Below are positions 9,386 to 18,283 of a stretch of 64,000 bases of DNA, piece by piece. How positions within the stretch are numbered: position 1 is the first letter of the stretch; each line of letters starts with the position of its first letter. Below the pieces are notes generated by a model. It saw only the letters and a program-made list of their open reading frames with translations. It was not told the origin of the DNA and ran no database searches. Made by a program: the position numbers and the translations under genes. This DNA comes from Oscillospiraceae bacterium (GTDB lineage: Bacteria; Bacillota; Clostridia; Oscillospirales; SIG627), in NCBI GenBank assembly GCA_034925865.1, contig JAYFRN010000027.1:1-64000 (forward strand). Direction: 5' to 3'.

Positions 9386-10684
9386 TCAAGTCACTTCGCC
9401 GATTATTTCATCCGTCATCTTTGGGGGGCTGTCCGAAAATTCAAGCGCGTTTAAAAATTCATCGCCTGCTTCCTTCAAAGTTTCGGGACGGCATGTATGT
9501 AAATAAGCGACTGGTTCGCCTTGCTTTACCCGATCGCACGTCTTTTTAGTTAGAATGATTCCGGCGGAATAATCGATTTTATCTTCTTTTTTAACTCGTC
9601 CCGCTCCGAGCATCATCGCGGCAGTGCCGATTTTTTCAGTATCCATTTTTTTTATATACCCACAGCTCTTTGAACGAAGCTGATATACAACACCGGCATG
9701 AGGCATAAGAGAATAATCGTTTAATACGCGCGCGTCTCCCCCCTGTGCGGATATCATCTCCGCGAATTTTTTCGCTGCGCTTCCGTTTTCCACGGCTCTT
9801 CCGGCTTTCCGACGCGCGTCCGAAAGCGATATATTCAAGGACAGAGCAATCATTCTCGCGGCAAGTTCCAATGACACATCGTAAAGCTCCCCCTTAAGTC
9901 TGTTGTTCAGTACCTCGCACGCTTCTATAACTTCAAGCGAATTGCCTATCGCATATCCGAGAGGCTTGTCCATATCCGTTATAATGGCGATCGTTTTTCT
10001 GCCCGCGCCCTTCCCGATTTCAACCATTTGTTCGGCAAGAAGGCGCGCTTGGGCGGCGGTCTTCATGAATGCACCGCTCCCGGCCTTTACATCAAGCACA
10101 ATGCTATTGCTGCCGGCGGCAAGCTTTTTGCTCATGATGCTCGACGCAATAAGAGGTATACAGCTGACTGTCGCGGTTACATCGCGCAAAGCATACAGCT
10201 TTTTATCGGCCGGTGCAAAATCGCCGCTTTGCCCTGTGACGCATAATCCGATCTTTCTTACACAGCTATAAAATTCGTCAGCGGACAGAGAGGTGGAAAA
10301 GCCGGGGATAGAATCGAGCTTGTCAACTGTGCCGCCGGTATGCCCGAGTCCTCTTCCTGACATCTTTGCCACGGTCGTTCCGCAGGCGGCCGCAACAGGT
10401 GCCGCGATAAGCGTCGTTTTATCTCCGACGCCGCCGGTACTGTGCTTGTCAACCGTATTTTCAAACATGCTCAGATCAACCTTGTCCCCTGAGTCGGCCA
10501 TTTCCATCGTCAGGCGTAAAGTCTCTTTTTTCGTCATTGAACGTATATAAATCGCCATCAAAAGAGCGGACGCCTGATAATCCGGTATCTCACCGGACGT
10601 ATAACCGTGTACAAAATAGCTTATTTCATCGTCGGAAAGCTCTCCGCCGTCACGTTTTTTTGCAATTATATCATACATTCTCAT
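9386..10684 (-). CDS. pdp: pyrimidine-nucleoside (thymidine) phosphorylase
   Basis: Phosphorolyses pyrimidine nucleosides to base and (deoxy)ribose 1-phosphate. The 432-residue protein has the family signature SGRGLGHTGGTVDKLDSI, the DKHSTGGVGDKTT phosphate-binding region and KAGSGAFMK. The length fits Pdp/DeoA. Its start overlaps the cdd stop by 4 bp and GGAGG lies upstream of the ATG. It supplies ribose 1-phosphates to phosphopentomutase encoded upstream in the same cluster. Confidence 0.95.
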   Translation of the reverse strand: MRMYDIIAKKRDGGELSDDEISYFVHGYTSGEIPDYQASALLMAIYIRSMTKKETLRLTMEMADSGDKVDLSMFENTVDKHSTGGVGDKTTLIAAPVAAACGTTVAKMSGRGLGHTGGTVDKLDSIPGFSTSLSADEFYSCVRKIGLCVTGQSGDFAPADKKLYALRDVTATVSCIPLIASSIMSKKLAAGSNSIVLDVKAGSGAFMKTAAQARLLAEQMVEIGKGAGRKTIAIITDMDKPLGYAIGNSLEVIEACEVLNNRLKGELYDVSLELAARMIALSLNISLSDARRKAGRAVENGSAAKKFAEMISAQGGDARVLNDYSLMPHAGVVYQLRSKSCGYIKKMDTEKIGTAAMMLGAGRVKKEDKIDYSAGIILTKKTCDRVKQGEPVAYLHTCRPETLKEAGDEFLNALEFSDSPPKMTDEIIGEVT

Positions 10685-11100
10685 TTTAACAAGCCTCCGT
10701 TGAAGCTTTCGGGCATAAGCTCCCCGAGCGTAAAACTTTTAAACTTCGAGCCGTCATATAGATAAAATAAAAAATCCGGACTGCAGAATTCTGTAAACGC
10801 CTGTCGGCACATACCGCAGGGAGCGCAAAAGTCGGTTATTATCCCGTTTATGCCTCCTACGACCGATGCAGCCATGAATTTTTTTCGGCCTTCGCTGACG
10901 GCCTTATATAAAGCCACTCTCTCGGCACATACCGTAACGGGATAAGACGCATTTTCTATATTGCAGCCTGTTATTATTTCTCCGTCGGAGCAGATAATAG
11001 CCGCTCCGACATTAAAGCCGGAATACGGAGCATATGATTTTTTTAATGCATCAACCGCCGCGCGAACAAGTGTTTCGGCTGAAAACTCTTTTTTTAGCAT
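10681..11100 (-). CDS. cdd: cytidine deaminase
   Basis: Deaminates cytidine and deoxycytidine for pyrimidine salvage. Zinc site motifs are clear: NIENASYPVTVCAERVAL and CAPCGMCRQ, with the catalytic Glu in CAE. I place the start at ATG 11100, giving 139 residues, the normal length, with GAAGGTG just upstream. A longer reading frame extends 23 codons further, but that stretch is translated from the palindromic repeat element and is not conserved protein. Overlaps pdp by 4 bp. Confidence 0.95.
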   Translation of the reverse strand: MLKKEFSAETLVRAAVDALKKSYAPYSGFNVGAAIICSDGEIITGCNIENASYPVTVCAERVALYKAVSEGRKKFMAASVVGGINGIITDFCAPCGMCRQAFTEFCSPDFLFYLYDGSKFKSFTLGELMPESFNGGLLK

Positions 11101-11120
11101 ATATTCATAAACACCTTCTG

Positions 11121-11225
11121 TTATTAAAAAGCAATTAAATAATCCTTGTTTTATAAGAAATAATAGCACACATACAGAACCTTTTTTCTCTTTAACGGTA
11201 ATTATTTAATTGCTGAGTTAACTAT
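11121..11225. repeat. palindromic intergenic repeat, copy A
   Basis: An element of about 105 bp between deoB and cdd. It begins TTATTAAAAAGCAATTAAAT and ends with the inverted version (TTATTTAATTGCTGAGTTAA). The central hairpin is degraded here (only CTTTTTTCTC and the following TTTAACGGTAAT are well kept). It lies inside the nucleoside cluster, 20 bp upstream of the cdd start. Confidence 0.75.
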
Positions 11226-11244
11226 TATTTTAACGCATTAACAT

Positions 11245-12372
11245 TCAGTGCATTCCCAAAGCGTCAGCGGCGATTATACCTATTTTATCAAAACCATATA
11301 TGGTTTCCAAGTTAACGGAAGCGAGATTTTCGGCATAAACAAGAAGCGGAACTGCCTCGCGCGAGTGATCGGTGCTGGGCGTTTTTGGATCGCATCCATG
11401 GTCTGCGGTAATTATCAACAAGTCGCCGCTTTTAAGCTCAGACATAAATTTTCCAAGCCATAAATCAAAATTTGAAAGAGCGGATGCGTATCCGTCCGCG
11501 TCGTTTCTATGTCCGTAAAGCATATCAAAATCCACAAAATTAGCAAAGCATAATCCGTGAAAGCTGCGCTTGGCTATTTCCGATACGGCTTCCGCAACGC
11601 TTTTGTTACCTTTGACCGGGTAGCTTTGAGTTATTCCCTCGCCGGCGAATATATCGCCGATTTTTCCGACGCCTATGACGTCATAACCTGCCGCCGCGAG
11701 TTTGTCAAGCAAATATCCGCGCGTAGGTTTAACAGAATAATCATGCCTGTTCTGTGTGCGGACATAATCGGGATATTCACCGGTAAAAGGCCGTGCAATA
11801 ACCCTCGCCACACGGTTTTCGCCGTCAAGATGAGCGCGTGCGATGCGGCATAGCTCATAAAGCCTTTCCGTACTGATCACGCTTTCGTGTGCGGCGATCT
11901 GAAAAACGCTGTCCGCGGATGTATATACTATCGGTTTTCCCGTTTCTATATGTTCTTTTCCGTATTCTTTTATAACTTCTGTTCCTGAATATGGGCGGTT
12001 GCACAGATAGCCGATTCCCCACTCGTCGGTTATTTTCTTCATTAACTCCTCGGGAAAACCGTTTGGATAAGTAGGAAACGGACGTTCTGAGATAATCCCG
12101 GCTATTTCAAAATGACCGACTGTCGTATCCTTGCCCTTTGAAAGCTCGAAGCATCTGCCGTATGACGCGACCGGTACCACAGCCCGGCGGCACCATCCGG
12201 CTCCTTCTATGTTGAATAAACCAAGTTTTCTTAAATTAGGGGCTTTTAGTATACCCGTTTCAGCAACGCTTTTCAGCGTATTGCTCCCTTCGTCGCCGAA
12301 ATCCGCAGCGTCCGGCGCGTTCCCGATGCCAAGGCTGTCAAGCACAAATAAAAACACTCTTTCGTATTTCAT
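11245..12372 (-). CDS. deoB: phosphopentomutase
   Basis: Interconverts (deoxy)ribose 1- and 5-phosphate, the step linking nucleoside phosphorolysis to central metabolism. The 375-residue protein belongs to the alkaline-phosphatase-like metalloenzyme family; metal ligands are seen in DSLGIGNAPDA, KGKDTTVGH (with the phosphorylated Thr) and TADHGCDPKTPSTDHSRE. The cap domain and length fit bacterial DeoB. The ribosome site GGAAGGAAA precedes the ATG. It lies between deoD and cdd, with repeat copy A in the gap before cdd. Confidence 0.95.
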   Translation of the reverse strand: MKYERVFLFVLDSLGIGNAPDAADFGDEGSNTLKSVAETGILKAPNLRKLGLFNIEGAGWCRRAVVPVASYGRCFELSKGKDTTVGHFEIAGIISERPFPTYPNGFPEELMKKITDEWGIGYLCNRPYSGTEVIKEYGKEHIETGKPIVYTSADSVFQIAAHESVISTERLYELCRIARAHLDGENRVARVIARPFTGEYPDYVRTQNRHDYSVKPTRGYLLDKLAAAGYDVIGVGKIGDIFAGEGITQSYPVKGNKSVAEAVSEIAKRSFHGLCFANFVDFDMLYGHRNDADGYASALSNFDLWLGKFMSELKSGDLLIITADHGCDPKTPSTDHSREAVPLLVYAENLASVNLETIYGFDKIGIIAADALGMH

Positions 12373-12455
12373 ATTATTTCCTTCCGTTTGTTTTTTAACG
12401 TTCTCGTATTAATATTTTAACATCAATATAATTACATAACATATTATCTTCCGCT

Positions 12456-13163
12456 TTAAATGGAAACAGCCGTATTCAAAGCTATAGTGATCATTTGGGT
12501 AAAGGTTTTCTGACGTTCCTCCGGAGTACATTCCTCGCCTGTAAACGGGCAGTCAGAAACTGTGCATATTGTCAGAGCACGTTTTCCGAAGCGCGAAGCC
12601 GTCATATAAAGTGCCGCACATTCCATTTCCACAGCCAATACTCCCATTTTGCGCCACTCTGACAGCTTTCCGGAATCGTCATAAAAGGTGTCGGACGAGA
12701 GAACACTTCCAACTGCGGGAGCTATTCCTTCCTCTTCCGCACATTTTACCGCGGCAGAAAGCAAGCCATAATCCGCGACAGGCGCAAATACGCCGGGAAG
12801 ACTATACTGTGAACCGAACGATGAATTCGTACACGCTCCCATTGCGAATATAATATCCCTCAGCTTCAATGAATCAGAAAGGGCACCGGCCGATCCTACT
12901 CGGATAATATTATCAACTCCGTAATAATTATACAGCTCGTATGAATATATCCCGATAGACGGCATTCCCATTCCGCTCGCCATCACTGATACTTTTTTAC
13001 CCTTGTATTCACCTGTATATCCCCTTACTCCCCTTATATCGTTGACTAGACGTGGCAATGTTAAAAATGTTTTAGCGATAAATTCGGAACGAAGCGGATC
13101 ACCCGGCATGAGCACGGTCTTCGCGAAATCACCGATCTCGGCGGAAATATGAGGCGTTGACAT
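12456..13163 (-). CDS. deoD: purine-nucleoside phosphorylase, DeoD type
   Basis: Hexameric-type purine nucleoside phosphorylase that splits purine (deoxy)nucleosides with phosphate. The 235-residue protein has ISAEIGDFAKTVLMPGDPLRSE at the N terminus in two parts (phosphate-binding GDP and Arg), GMGMPSIGIYSYEL, RVGSAGAL and the AVEMECAALY ribose-binding motif, as well as Asp of the SDCPF segment. It lies 22 bp downstream of deoC and 80 bp upstream of deoB. Confidence 0.95.
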   Translation of the reverse strand: MSTPHISAEIGDFAKTVLMPGDPLRSEFIAKTFLTLPRLVNDIRGVRGYTGEYKGKKVSVMASGMGMPSIGIYSYELYNYYGVDNIIRVGSAGALSDSLKLRDIIFAMGACTNSSFGSQYSLPGVFAPVADYGLLSAAVKCAEEEGIAPAVGSVLSSDTFYDDSGKLSEWRKMGVLAVEMECAALYMTASRFGKRALTICTVSDCPFTGEECTPEERQKTFTQMITIALNTAVSI

Positions 13164-13184
13164 TTATATACTTCCTTTCAAATA

Positions 13185-13877
13185 TTATTTAGCGTCTATA
13201 TCCAAATCTATATTCAGTTCCTTCACCGCTTTGACTATTCTGCTCGTTCCGAGCCTTGACGCGCCCAGAGCGATCATATCGCGCGCATCGTCAATGGATG
13301 ATATGCCGCCGGCAGCTTTTATTTTTAAATGAGGCGCGACATGTGCTTTCATCAGCGCGATATCATCTCTAGTCGCTCCTCCTGTTGAAAATCCAGTCGA
13401 GGTTTTTATGAAATCAGCTCCGGATTGAGAAACAACCTCGCACATATTTATTTTTTCTTCTTCCGTAAGCAGGCATGTTTCAATTATTATTTTTAATATT
13501 CTTTCGCCGCATACAGATTTAATTTCTTTTATTTCTGTTATTATTTTATCATATTGGCGATTCTTTATCCAACCGATGTTCACTACGGAATCAATCTCAT
13601 TTGCACCTTCGCGTATTGAAGCCTCCGCTTCGAAGCATTTTGACGATGAAAATGAATAACCGTTGGGGAATCCGATTACCGTACATACCGCGATCCTTCC
13701 GCAAAGGCACTCTTCGGCATATGAAACATATGACTGAGGAATACACACTGACGCGGTTTTATATTTAACCGCATCCAAACAGAGAGCTTTAATCTGATAT
13801 GAAGTGGCAGCAGGTGAAAGCAGCGTATGATCCACCTTCGATAATATTGATTTTATTTCATTGTTGTTTATATTCAT
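13185..13877 (-). CDS. deoC: deoxyribose-phosphate aldolase
   Basis: Cleaves 2-deoxyribose 5-phosphate to glyceraldehyde 3-phosphate and acetaldehyde. The 230-residue TIM barrel has DHTLLSP at the N terminus, the Schiff-base lysine in DFIKTSTGF and the second lysine in KAAGGI, with VNIGW between. First gene of the leftward nucleoside catabolism cluster deoC-deoD-deoB-cdd-pdp; a promoter should lie in the 440 bp intergenic region upstream, but I could not identify a confident one. Confidence 0.95.
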   Translation of the reverse strand: MNINNNEIKSILSKVDHTLLSPAATSYQIKALCLDAVKYKTASVCIPQSYVSYAEECLCGRIAVCTVIGFPNGYSFSSSKCFEAEASIREGANEIDSVVNIGWIKNRQYDKIITEIKEIKSVCGERILKIIIETCLLTEEEKINMCEVVSQSGADFIKTSTGFSTGGATRDDIALMKAHVAPHLKIKAAGGISSIDDARDMIALGASRLGTSRIVKAVKELNIDLDIDAK

Positions 13878-14317
13878 ATTTTACAATACCTTTCGTTATA
13901 CTGTTATTATTTTACAGATCCGCTTTAATTATAAAAATGTAATACTCACCGTTTAAAGAGAGAAAAGACTTTGATATATGTGCTTTTCTCTCTTATAAAA
14001 CATGAATTATTAAATTGCCGTTTTAATAACAGCTCTTTTTGTTTATAAGACACGGTATTATCTGATGCTATAAAATATACTTCGTCGCTTATCTTTAAAA
14101 TTTAATAACATATAAGTAATCAATACTTCATTTATAGTATATCAAATTTTAATATCAATATCAAGTATTAAATATTTCCCGACAATTATTATAATGGCAT
14201 TAAATATGCTGTGTCATATTATTAAGAAAAGTCAATAATAAGTGTTTCTTCTCTTTATTAGCTGTAACTAAAGTTATTCAGCTATTTTGTTTTTAGCTCT
14301 AAGCTTTAGCTGACGAT
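13878..14317. other. 440 bp AT-rich intergenic region
   Basis: Holds repeat copy B (13949-14029) and presumably the promoter of the deo cluster. A segment around 14217-14265 (TTATTAAGAAAAG then TTTCTTCTCTTTATTAG) resembles a decayed copy of the same repeat. No coding sequence is supported here. Confidence 0.5.
13949..14029. repeat. palindromic intergenic repeat, copy B
   Basis: Core hairpin GAGAGAAAAG (13959-13968) pairs with CTTTTCTCTC (13983-13992) around a GATATATG loop region, followed by TTATAAAACA and a right arm containing AAATTGCCGTTTTAATAA (14012-14029). The left arm is poorly kept. Confidence 0.75.
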
Positions 14318-15163
14318 TTAATACTCATCTTTAAGAAAAGCGTTTTTGACCAGCCATTTTGCAACGCCATCATCTGTATTGCCTGATATTACATCGGTCG
14401 AATGAGCCTTGAGTTCTGTCACCGCATTTGCCACGGCATAACATTCATCCCCGGCTTTAAACAGTGAAATGTCGTTGTGATTATCTCCGAAGGTAACTAC
14501 TTTGTCAAATTTATATTCGTGACGAAGATATTCGACAGCACTGTATTTGGATGCTTTTGCAGAACATACCTCCATATACCACAAGCCCAGATCGTAAATA
14601 TCTTTATAGTATATGATATTCATATTTCCCGCCGCTCTCAGTTCATTAACAACCGGATCAAGCTTTTCGCGTTTGTCGCATACAGAAAAATATATAATAT
14701 TACGATTGCTGTCTTGAGCTTCGGCAAAGGAACCAAGCTTTTCAAATGGTTTGGCGTATTTTCTGACGCGTTCGTCATAAAACGTTCTTGATTGAGGAGT
14801 ACTCAATTTTGTATAACAAGCAGATAGCATTTCGTTCTTTAAAGAATATATAAATCCCGACAGATCATATTTCACTGCTGCATTTATAAGCTTTTCAAGC
14901 GAATCTCCTATAATTGAATGCGAATAAACATATTTATTCGATCTCATATCGTAGAGACATGCTCCGTTCATTAATACGGCAGGAACATTTACTTCAGCAC
15001 CGGCGAAAATGATCTTTACGGTTTCACGCGTTCTCGCAGTGGCTATACTGAAATAACCTCCTGAGTCCATGAGATTGTTTATTACGCTTTTTGTATATTC
15101 CGACAATTCGGCATTATTGTTCAAAAGCGTTCCGTCAAGATCGGATATAAACAGGGTTTTCAT
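14318..15163 (-). CDS. HAD superfamily Cof-type phosphatase
   Basis: A haloacid-dehalogenase hydrolase of the Cof/YidA subfamily (IIB cap). The nucleophile motif FISDLDGTLL is at the N terminus, the Ser/Thr motif II in SIATARTRETV, and motif IV in TFGDNHNDISLF; the cap domain lies between. Such enzymes dephosphorylate sugar phosphates or cofactors, and the substrate cannot be given. The ATG 15163 has AAGGAG six bases upstream, better than a GTG two codons before it. It is a single-gene unit between the deo cluster and the tRNA. Confidence 0.85.
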   Translation of the reverse strand: MKTLFISDLDGTLLNNNAELSEYTKSVINNLMDSGGYFSIATARTRETVKIIFAGAEVNVPAVLMNGACLYDMRSNKYVYSHSIIGDSLEKLINAAVKYDLSGFIYSLKNEMLSACYTKLSTPQSRTFYDERVRKYAKPFEKLGSFAEAQDSNRNIIYFSVCDKREKLDPVVNELRAAGNMNIIYYKDIYDLGLWYMEVCSAKASKYSAVEYLRHEYKFDKVVTFGDNHNDISLFKAGDECYAVANAVTELKAHSTDVISGNTDDGVAKWLVKNAFLKDEY

Positions 15164-15520
15164 ATTCACTCCTTATTAGCTCATTATAAAACCGCAATTA
15201 ATTATGTTTAACAGATTAAATGTTTATTATATTAAAAGCTATTTTAAATATATGCGATGTATATTTCATTGCGGATTTAAGTATTTATACAAAAAAACAC
15301 CAATCTGGTTTACGACCAAAAGGCTCTGATTGCCCGAGGTGGTTCAAACCAATAATTGATGCTTATTTATTATAGATCATAATGTATAATAAGTCAATAA
15401 TAATTATATGACATATTAAAAAGAAATAGGTTCTTGACAAAATTTCATTGGATAGAAATCTACAGAAGAGAAAGAAAGATACCTGATGCGGGAAAAAGAT
15501 CGTCTATGGTTACGCTGACA
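15164..15520. other. non-coding region between HAD gene and tRNA
   Basis: No gene is apparent. Read on the minus strand, 15345-15291 holds GGTTTGAACC, CAATCAGAGCC, GGTCGTAAACC and GATTGGTG followed by seven T, which could fold (CAATC with GATTG, GGT with ACC) into a terminator-like structure. It could end a small transcript, but none is identified. Confidence 0.35.
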
Positions 15521-15564
15521 AAAGAAATCCGAACAAATACCCGTATGGGTCTAAGTTCGGATTT
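15521..15564 (-). terminator. terminator of the tRNA gene
   Basis: On the minus strand AAATCCGAAC (15564-15555 region) and GTTCGGATTT (15534-15525) form a perfect 10 bp stem with an inner ACCC/GGGT pairing, followed by CTTTTG. It begins a few bases past the 3' end of the tRNA. Confidence 0.75.
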
Positions 15565-15566
15565 AA

Positions 15567-15643
15567 TGGTGGGCCTTCAGGGACTCGAACCCCGGACCAA
15601 CCGGTTATGAGCCGGTAGCTCTAACCAACTGAGCTAAAGGCCC
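15567..15643 (-). tRNA. tRNA with CAU anticodon (tRNA-Met, or Ile2)
   Basis: A 77 nt cloverleaf on the minus strand: acceptor GGGCCTT/AAGGCCC, D-loop AGCTCAGTTGGTTAGAGC, anticodon stem ACCGG/CCGGT with CTCATAA loop (anticodon at 15609-15607), T arm GGGGTTCGAGTCCC, discriminator A and an encoded CCA. A CAU anticodon can be elongator Met or the lysidine-modified Ile2. I favour elongator Met but cannot exclude Ile2; initiator tRNA is unlikely because the first acceptor pair is matched. Confidence 0.93.
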
Positions 15644-15730
15644 TTCTTTATTAAGAAGGTGCTGTATAAGACAGCTTTGATATTATACCAACTGACGCAC
15701 AATTTGTCAATAGTAAATTTTAATTTTTCT

Positions 15731-15765
15731 ATATTTGCCGTCCGGATATCCGGGCGGCAAATATT
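15731..15765 (-). terminator. terminator after rplL
   Basis: A near-perfect palindrome ATATTTGCCG-TCCGGATATCCGG-GCGGCAAATAT about 15 bp past the rplL stop, followed on the minus strand by AGAAAAATTAAAATT. It ends the ribosomal protein operon. Confidence 0.8.
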
Positions 15766-15778
15766 ACGATAATCAATA

Positions 15779-16162
15779 TTACTTGAGTTCGACTTCTGCG
15801 CCTGCAGCAGTAAGCTTTGCTTTGATGTCTTCTGCTTCGTTCTTCGGAATGTTTTCCTTAACGCTCTTCGGAGCGCCTTCGACAAGATCCTTCGCTTCCT
15901 TAAGGCCGAGACCGGTGATCTCACGGATTACTTTGATAACATCAAGCTTTTTAGCGCCGAATGCTTTGAGTATTACAGTGAATTCCGTCTTTTCTTCAGC
16001 AGCGGGAGCAGCAGCTCCAGCAGCGGCAGAAGCGCCGACAGCGGCAACAGGAGCGGCAGAAACGCCGAATTCAGCTTCAAGAGCTTTTACGAGTTCGGAA
16101 AGTTCAAGAATGGTAAGTGTTTTGATTTCATCTAAGATGTTAGTGATTTTTTCGGATGCCAT
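15779..16162 (-). CDS. rplL: 50S ribosomal protein L7/L12
   Basis: Stalk protein that recruits translation factors. The N-terminal dimerisation domain ([24 protein letters not shown]), an Ala-rich hinge, and the C-terminal domain with [10 protein letters not shown], KIxVIKxIRE-like [23 protein letters not shown] and GAPKSVKE are all present. ATG 16162 with GGAGG 7 bp upstream is chosen over an in-frame start five codons earlier. It follows rplJ by about 105 bp. Confidence 0.97.
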   Translation of the reverse strand: MASEKITNILDEIKTLTILELSELVKALEAEFGVSAAPVAAVGASAAAGAAAPAAEEKTEFTVILKAFGAKKLDVIKVIREITGLGLKEAKDLVEGAPKSVKENIPKNEAEDIKAKLTAAGAEVELK

Positions 16163-16268
16163 TTTAATTTCCTCCATTGCATTGTGTTTAATAATTTTTC
16201 TTTTGGCTTATTTCAGCTAAAAGACGGCATATAATTTATTAATTTATGCCGGTGTTTTTTGTTTTGAG

Positions 16269-16823
16269 TTATGCTTGCGCTTCTGCGGGCGCAGCTTCTG
16301 CAGGAGCAGCTTCGGCCGAAGCCGATGCTTCATTTTCTTTATCAATCTTAGCCTGAAGAACATAGGCAAGACCATAGAGAGAAGACTGTAGACTGCCGAG
16401 CAATTTTGCGATAAGCATTTCCTTGGGCGGGATAGCTGCAAGTTCCTTTACGCCGTCGGCGTCGATGACTTCGCCTTCAACATAACCTGCTTTGATTTCA
16501 TAATCCTTGTGACTATCAGCGAATTTTGAAATAATCTTCGCGGCAATAACAGGATCTTTTTCCGATATTGCGATTGCCGTCATTCCGTTAAGCTGAGAAT
16601 CCATTGCTTCATATCCGACATTGTTAAAAGCAAAACGAAGCATCGTGTTCTTTATTACTTTATAATCCACACCTGCTTCACGAAGCTCCTTGCGAAGCTT
16701 TGTGTCGTCTTCAACAGTTGTTTTGTAATAGTTAACAACAACGCCCGCCGGGGATGCTTTCAGCTGTTCTGTCAGCTTTGAAAGAACTTCCTGCTTATTG
16801 GCGAGAATTTTTGCACTTGGCAT
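16269..16823 (-). CDS. rplJ: 50S ribosomal protein L10
   Basis: Anchors L7/L12 dimers to the ribosome and autoregulates the operon through the leader RNA upstream. The start MPSAKILANKQEVLSKL at ATG 16823 has a strong GGAGGTG site; an upstream in-frame start would read into the leader. GVVVNYYKTTVEDDTKLRKEL and the YKVIKNTML segment are typical. The C terminus is Ala/Glu/Pro-rich (EAAPAEAAPAEA) after the L12-binding helix. Confidence 0.97.
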   Translation of the reverse strand: MPSAKILANKQEVLSKLTEQLKASPAGVVVNYYKTTVEDDTKLRKELREAGVDYKVIKNTMLRFAFNNVGYEAMDSQLNGMTAIAISEKDPVIAAKIISKFADSHKDYEIKAGYVEGEVIDADGVKELAAIPPKEMLIAKLLGSLQSSLYGLAYVLQAKIDKENEASASAEAAPAEAAPAEAQA

Positions 16824-16849
16824 TTTGTGGTTCACCTCCGGGTTGTTTT

Positions 16850-16982
16850 TTAGGTAAAAAAAGTCCCTTTGCCATACCGACAAAGGGACACAATTAACCG
16901 ATAGTTAAATGAGCTCTTCCTCGGCAGGCTGTTTAAAAAAGCGGAACGCTTTTACCTGCTGTCTTAGGTAACTTAAATATTG
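16850..16982 (-). ncRNA. L10 leader (ribosomal protein L10 autoregulatory RNA)
   Basis: The minus-strand RNA between rplA and rplJ has the L10-leader hallmarks: ACCTAAGACAGCAGGTAAAA paired with CCTGCCGAGG, and a downstream terminator hairpin (GTCCCTTTG/CAAAGGGAC) with a long T run before the rplJ ribosome site. In Bacillota this leader binds L10(L12)4 and lowers rplJL expression. Confidence 0.88.
16855..16889 (-). terminator. attenuator in the L10 leader
   Basis: A 9 bp stem (GTCCCTTTG, 16889-16881, with CAAAGGGAC, 16871-16863) followed by seven T on the minus strand, located 32 bp before the rplJ start codon. It is the attenuation element of the leader; readthrough is needed for rplJL. Confidence 0.85.
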
Positions 16983-17023
16983 TAACACGATTATTCCATC
17001 GTGTCAATAGTTGATATCAACAA

Positions 17024-17716
17024 TCAACCAAGTTTAGCATAATTAATTTTTATGCCAGGACCCATCGTCGAAGCGATGACGCAACTTTTTATATACTGAC
17101 CTTTTGATGACGCAGGCTTCGCTTTGATTATCGCGCCTAAAAGCATATCAAAATTTTCTGAGAGCTTGTTAGCGCCGAATGAAGCTTTTCCAATCGGGCA
17201 GTGAATAATATTTGTTTTATCAAGACGATATTCGATCTTACCGGCTTTGGCTTCTTTTACAGCCTTCGCGACATCCGGTGTGACTGTTCCGGCCTTAGGG
17301 TTCGGCATGAGTCCCTTCGGACCGAGAATTTTACCAAGGCGTCCAATAACGCCCATCATGTCCGGAGAAGCGATGACTACGTCAAACTCGAACCAGTTTT
17401 CCTGTTGGATCTTTGCGACCATATCTTCAGCACCGACATAATCAGCTCCTGCTTCCGCCGCGGCGGTAGCTTTGTCGCCTTTTGCGAAAACGAGAGTACG
17501 AACCTTTTTACCTGTTCCGTTGGGAAGGACAACAGCGCCTCTGACTTGTTGATCAGCATGACGTGAATCCACTCCGAGACGAACATGAACTTCAATTGTC
17601 TCGTCAAATTTAGCCTTTGCCGTTTTGCATACGGTATCAAATGCTTCAGTCGTGTCGTAAAGCTTTGTTTTATCGAAAGATTCTGCGCTTGCTTTATACT
17701 TTTTGCCTCTTTGCAT
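17024..17716 (-). CDS. rplA: 50S ribosomal protein L1
   Basis: 230 residues, normal length. Shows the L1 signature region ([17 protein letters not shown] type, here [15 protein letters not shown] and [12 protein letters not shown]), [23 protein letters not shown] and [15 protein letters not shown]. Binds 23S rRNA at the L1 stalk. 20 bp after rplK, with GAGGAGT ahead of its ATG. Confidence 0.97.
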   Translation of the reverse strand: MQRGKKYKASAESFDKTKLYDTTEAFDTVCKTAKAKFDETIEVHVRLGVDSRHADQQVRGAVVLPNGTGKKVRTLVFAKGDKATAAAEAGADYVGAEDMVAKIQQENWFEFDVVIASPDMMGVIGRLGKILGPKGLMPNPKAGTVTPDVAKAVKEAKAGKIEYRLDKTNIIHCPIGKASFGANKLSENFDMLLGAIIKAKPASSKGQYIKSCVIASTMGPGIKINYAKLG

Positions 17717-17735
17717 CTTCTTACTCCTCCCCTAA

Positions 17736-18161
17736 TTATTCTTCGACGGTCACGCCCATGCTGCGGGCAGTACCGGCGACCATGCTCATTGCAGTTTCAA
17801 GAGACGCGGCGTTAAGGTCGGGCATTTTCTGCTCGGCGATCTTCTTGAGCTGTTCTTTTGTGAGTTTTGCGACCTTTGTCTTATTAGGAGTAGCGGATGC
17901 GGTTTCGATTCCGCAAGCCTTCTTTATAAGAACGGCGGCAGGCGGGGTTTTGGTAATGAAAGAGAAAGTTCTGTCAGCGTAAATTGTAATGACAACAGGA
18001 ATTATAAGCCCGATGTCAGCCTTAGTGCGCTCATTGAATTCTTTTGTAAAATTGGGGATGCTCACGCCATGTTGGCCAAGAGCGGGACCGACGGGTGGTC
18101 CAGGCATTGCCTTGCCGGCCGGGAGCTGCAGCTTTACGAAAGCCGTAATTTTCTTTGCCAT
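17736..18161 (-). CDS. rplK: 50S ribosomal protein L11
   Basis: 141 residues from ATG 18161 (GGAGG nine bases upstream); a longer in-frame reading adds 21 residues that are not part of the family. Key segments: [24 protein letters not shown], the [18 protein letters not shown] segment and the C-terminal rRNA-binding region ending [12 protein letters not shown]. Component of the GTPase-associated centre. Confidence 0.97.
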   Translation of the reverse strand: MAKKITAFVKLQLPAGKAMPGPPVGPALGQHGVSIPNFTKEFNERTKADIGLIIPVVITIYADRTFSFITKTPPAAVLIKKACGIETASATPNKTKVAKLTKEQLKKIAEQKMPDLNAASLETAMSMVAGTARSMGVTVEE

Positions 18162-18283
18162 TTTGTTTTCCTCCGTGTGGTATTGATTTCGGGATTTCTC
18201 CCTCCCACTTTGCGTTACGTTCAATATTTTATAAACGCATACGCTTTATTGAACGCGAAATTTCGCGGCAATAAACTTATCTG

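Noticed and set aside
15291-15345. Possible riboswitch or small RNA with a T-rich end between the HAD gene and the tRNA
   Set aside because: The pairings are short and no known riboswitch core is visible; mentioned only in the gap description.
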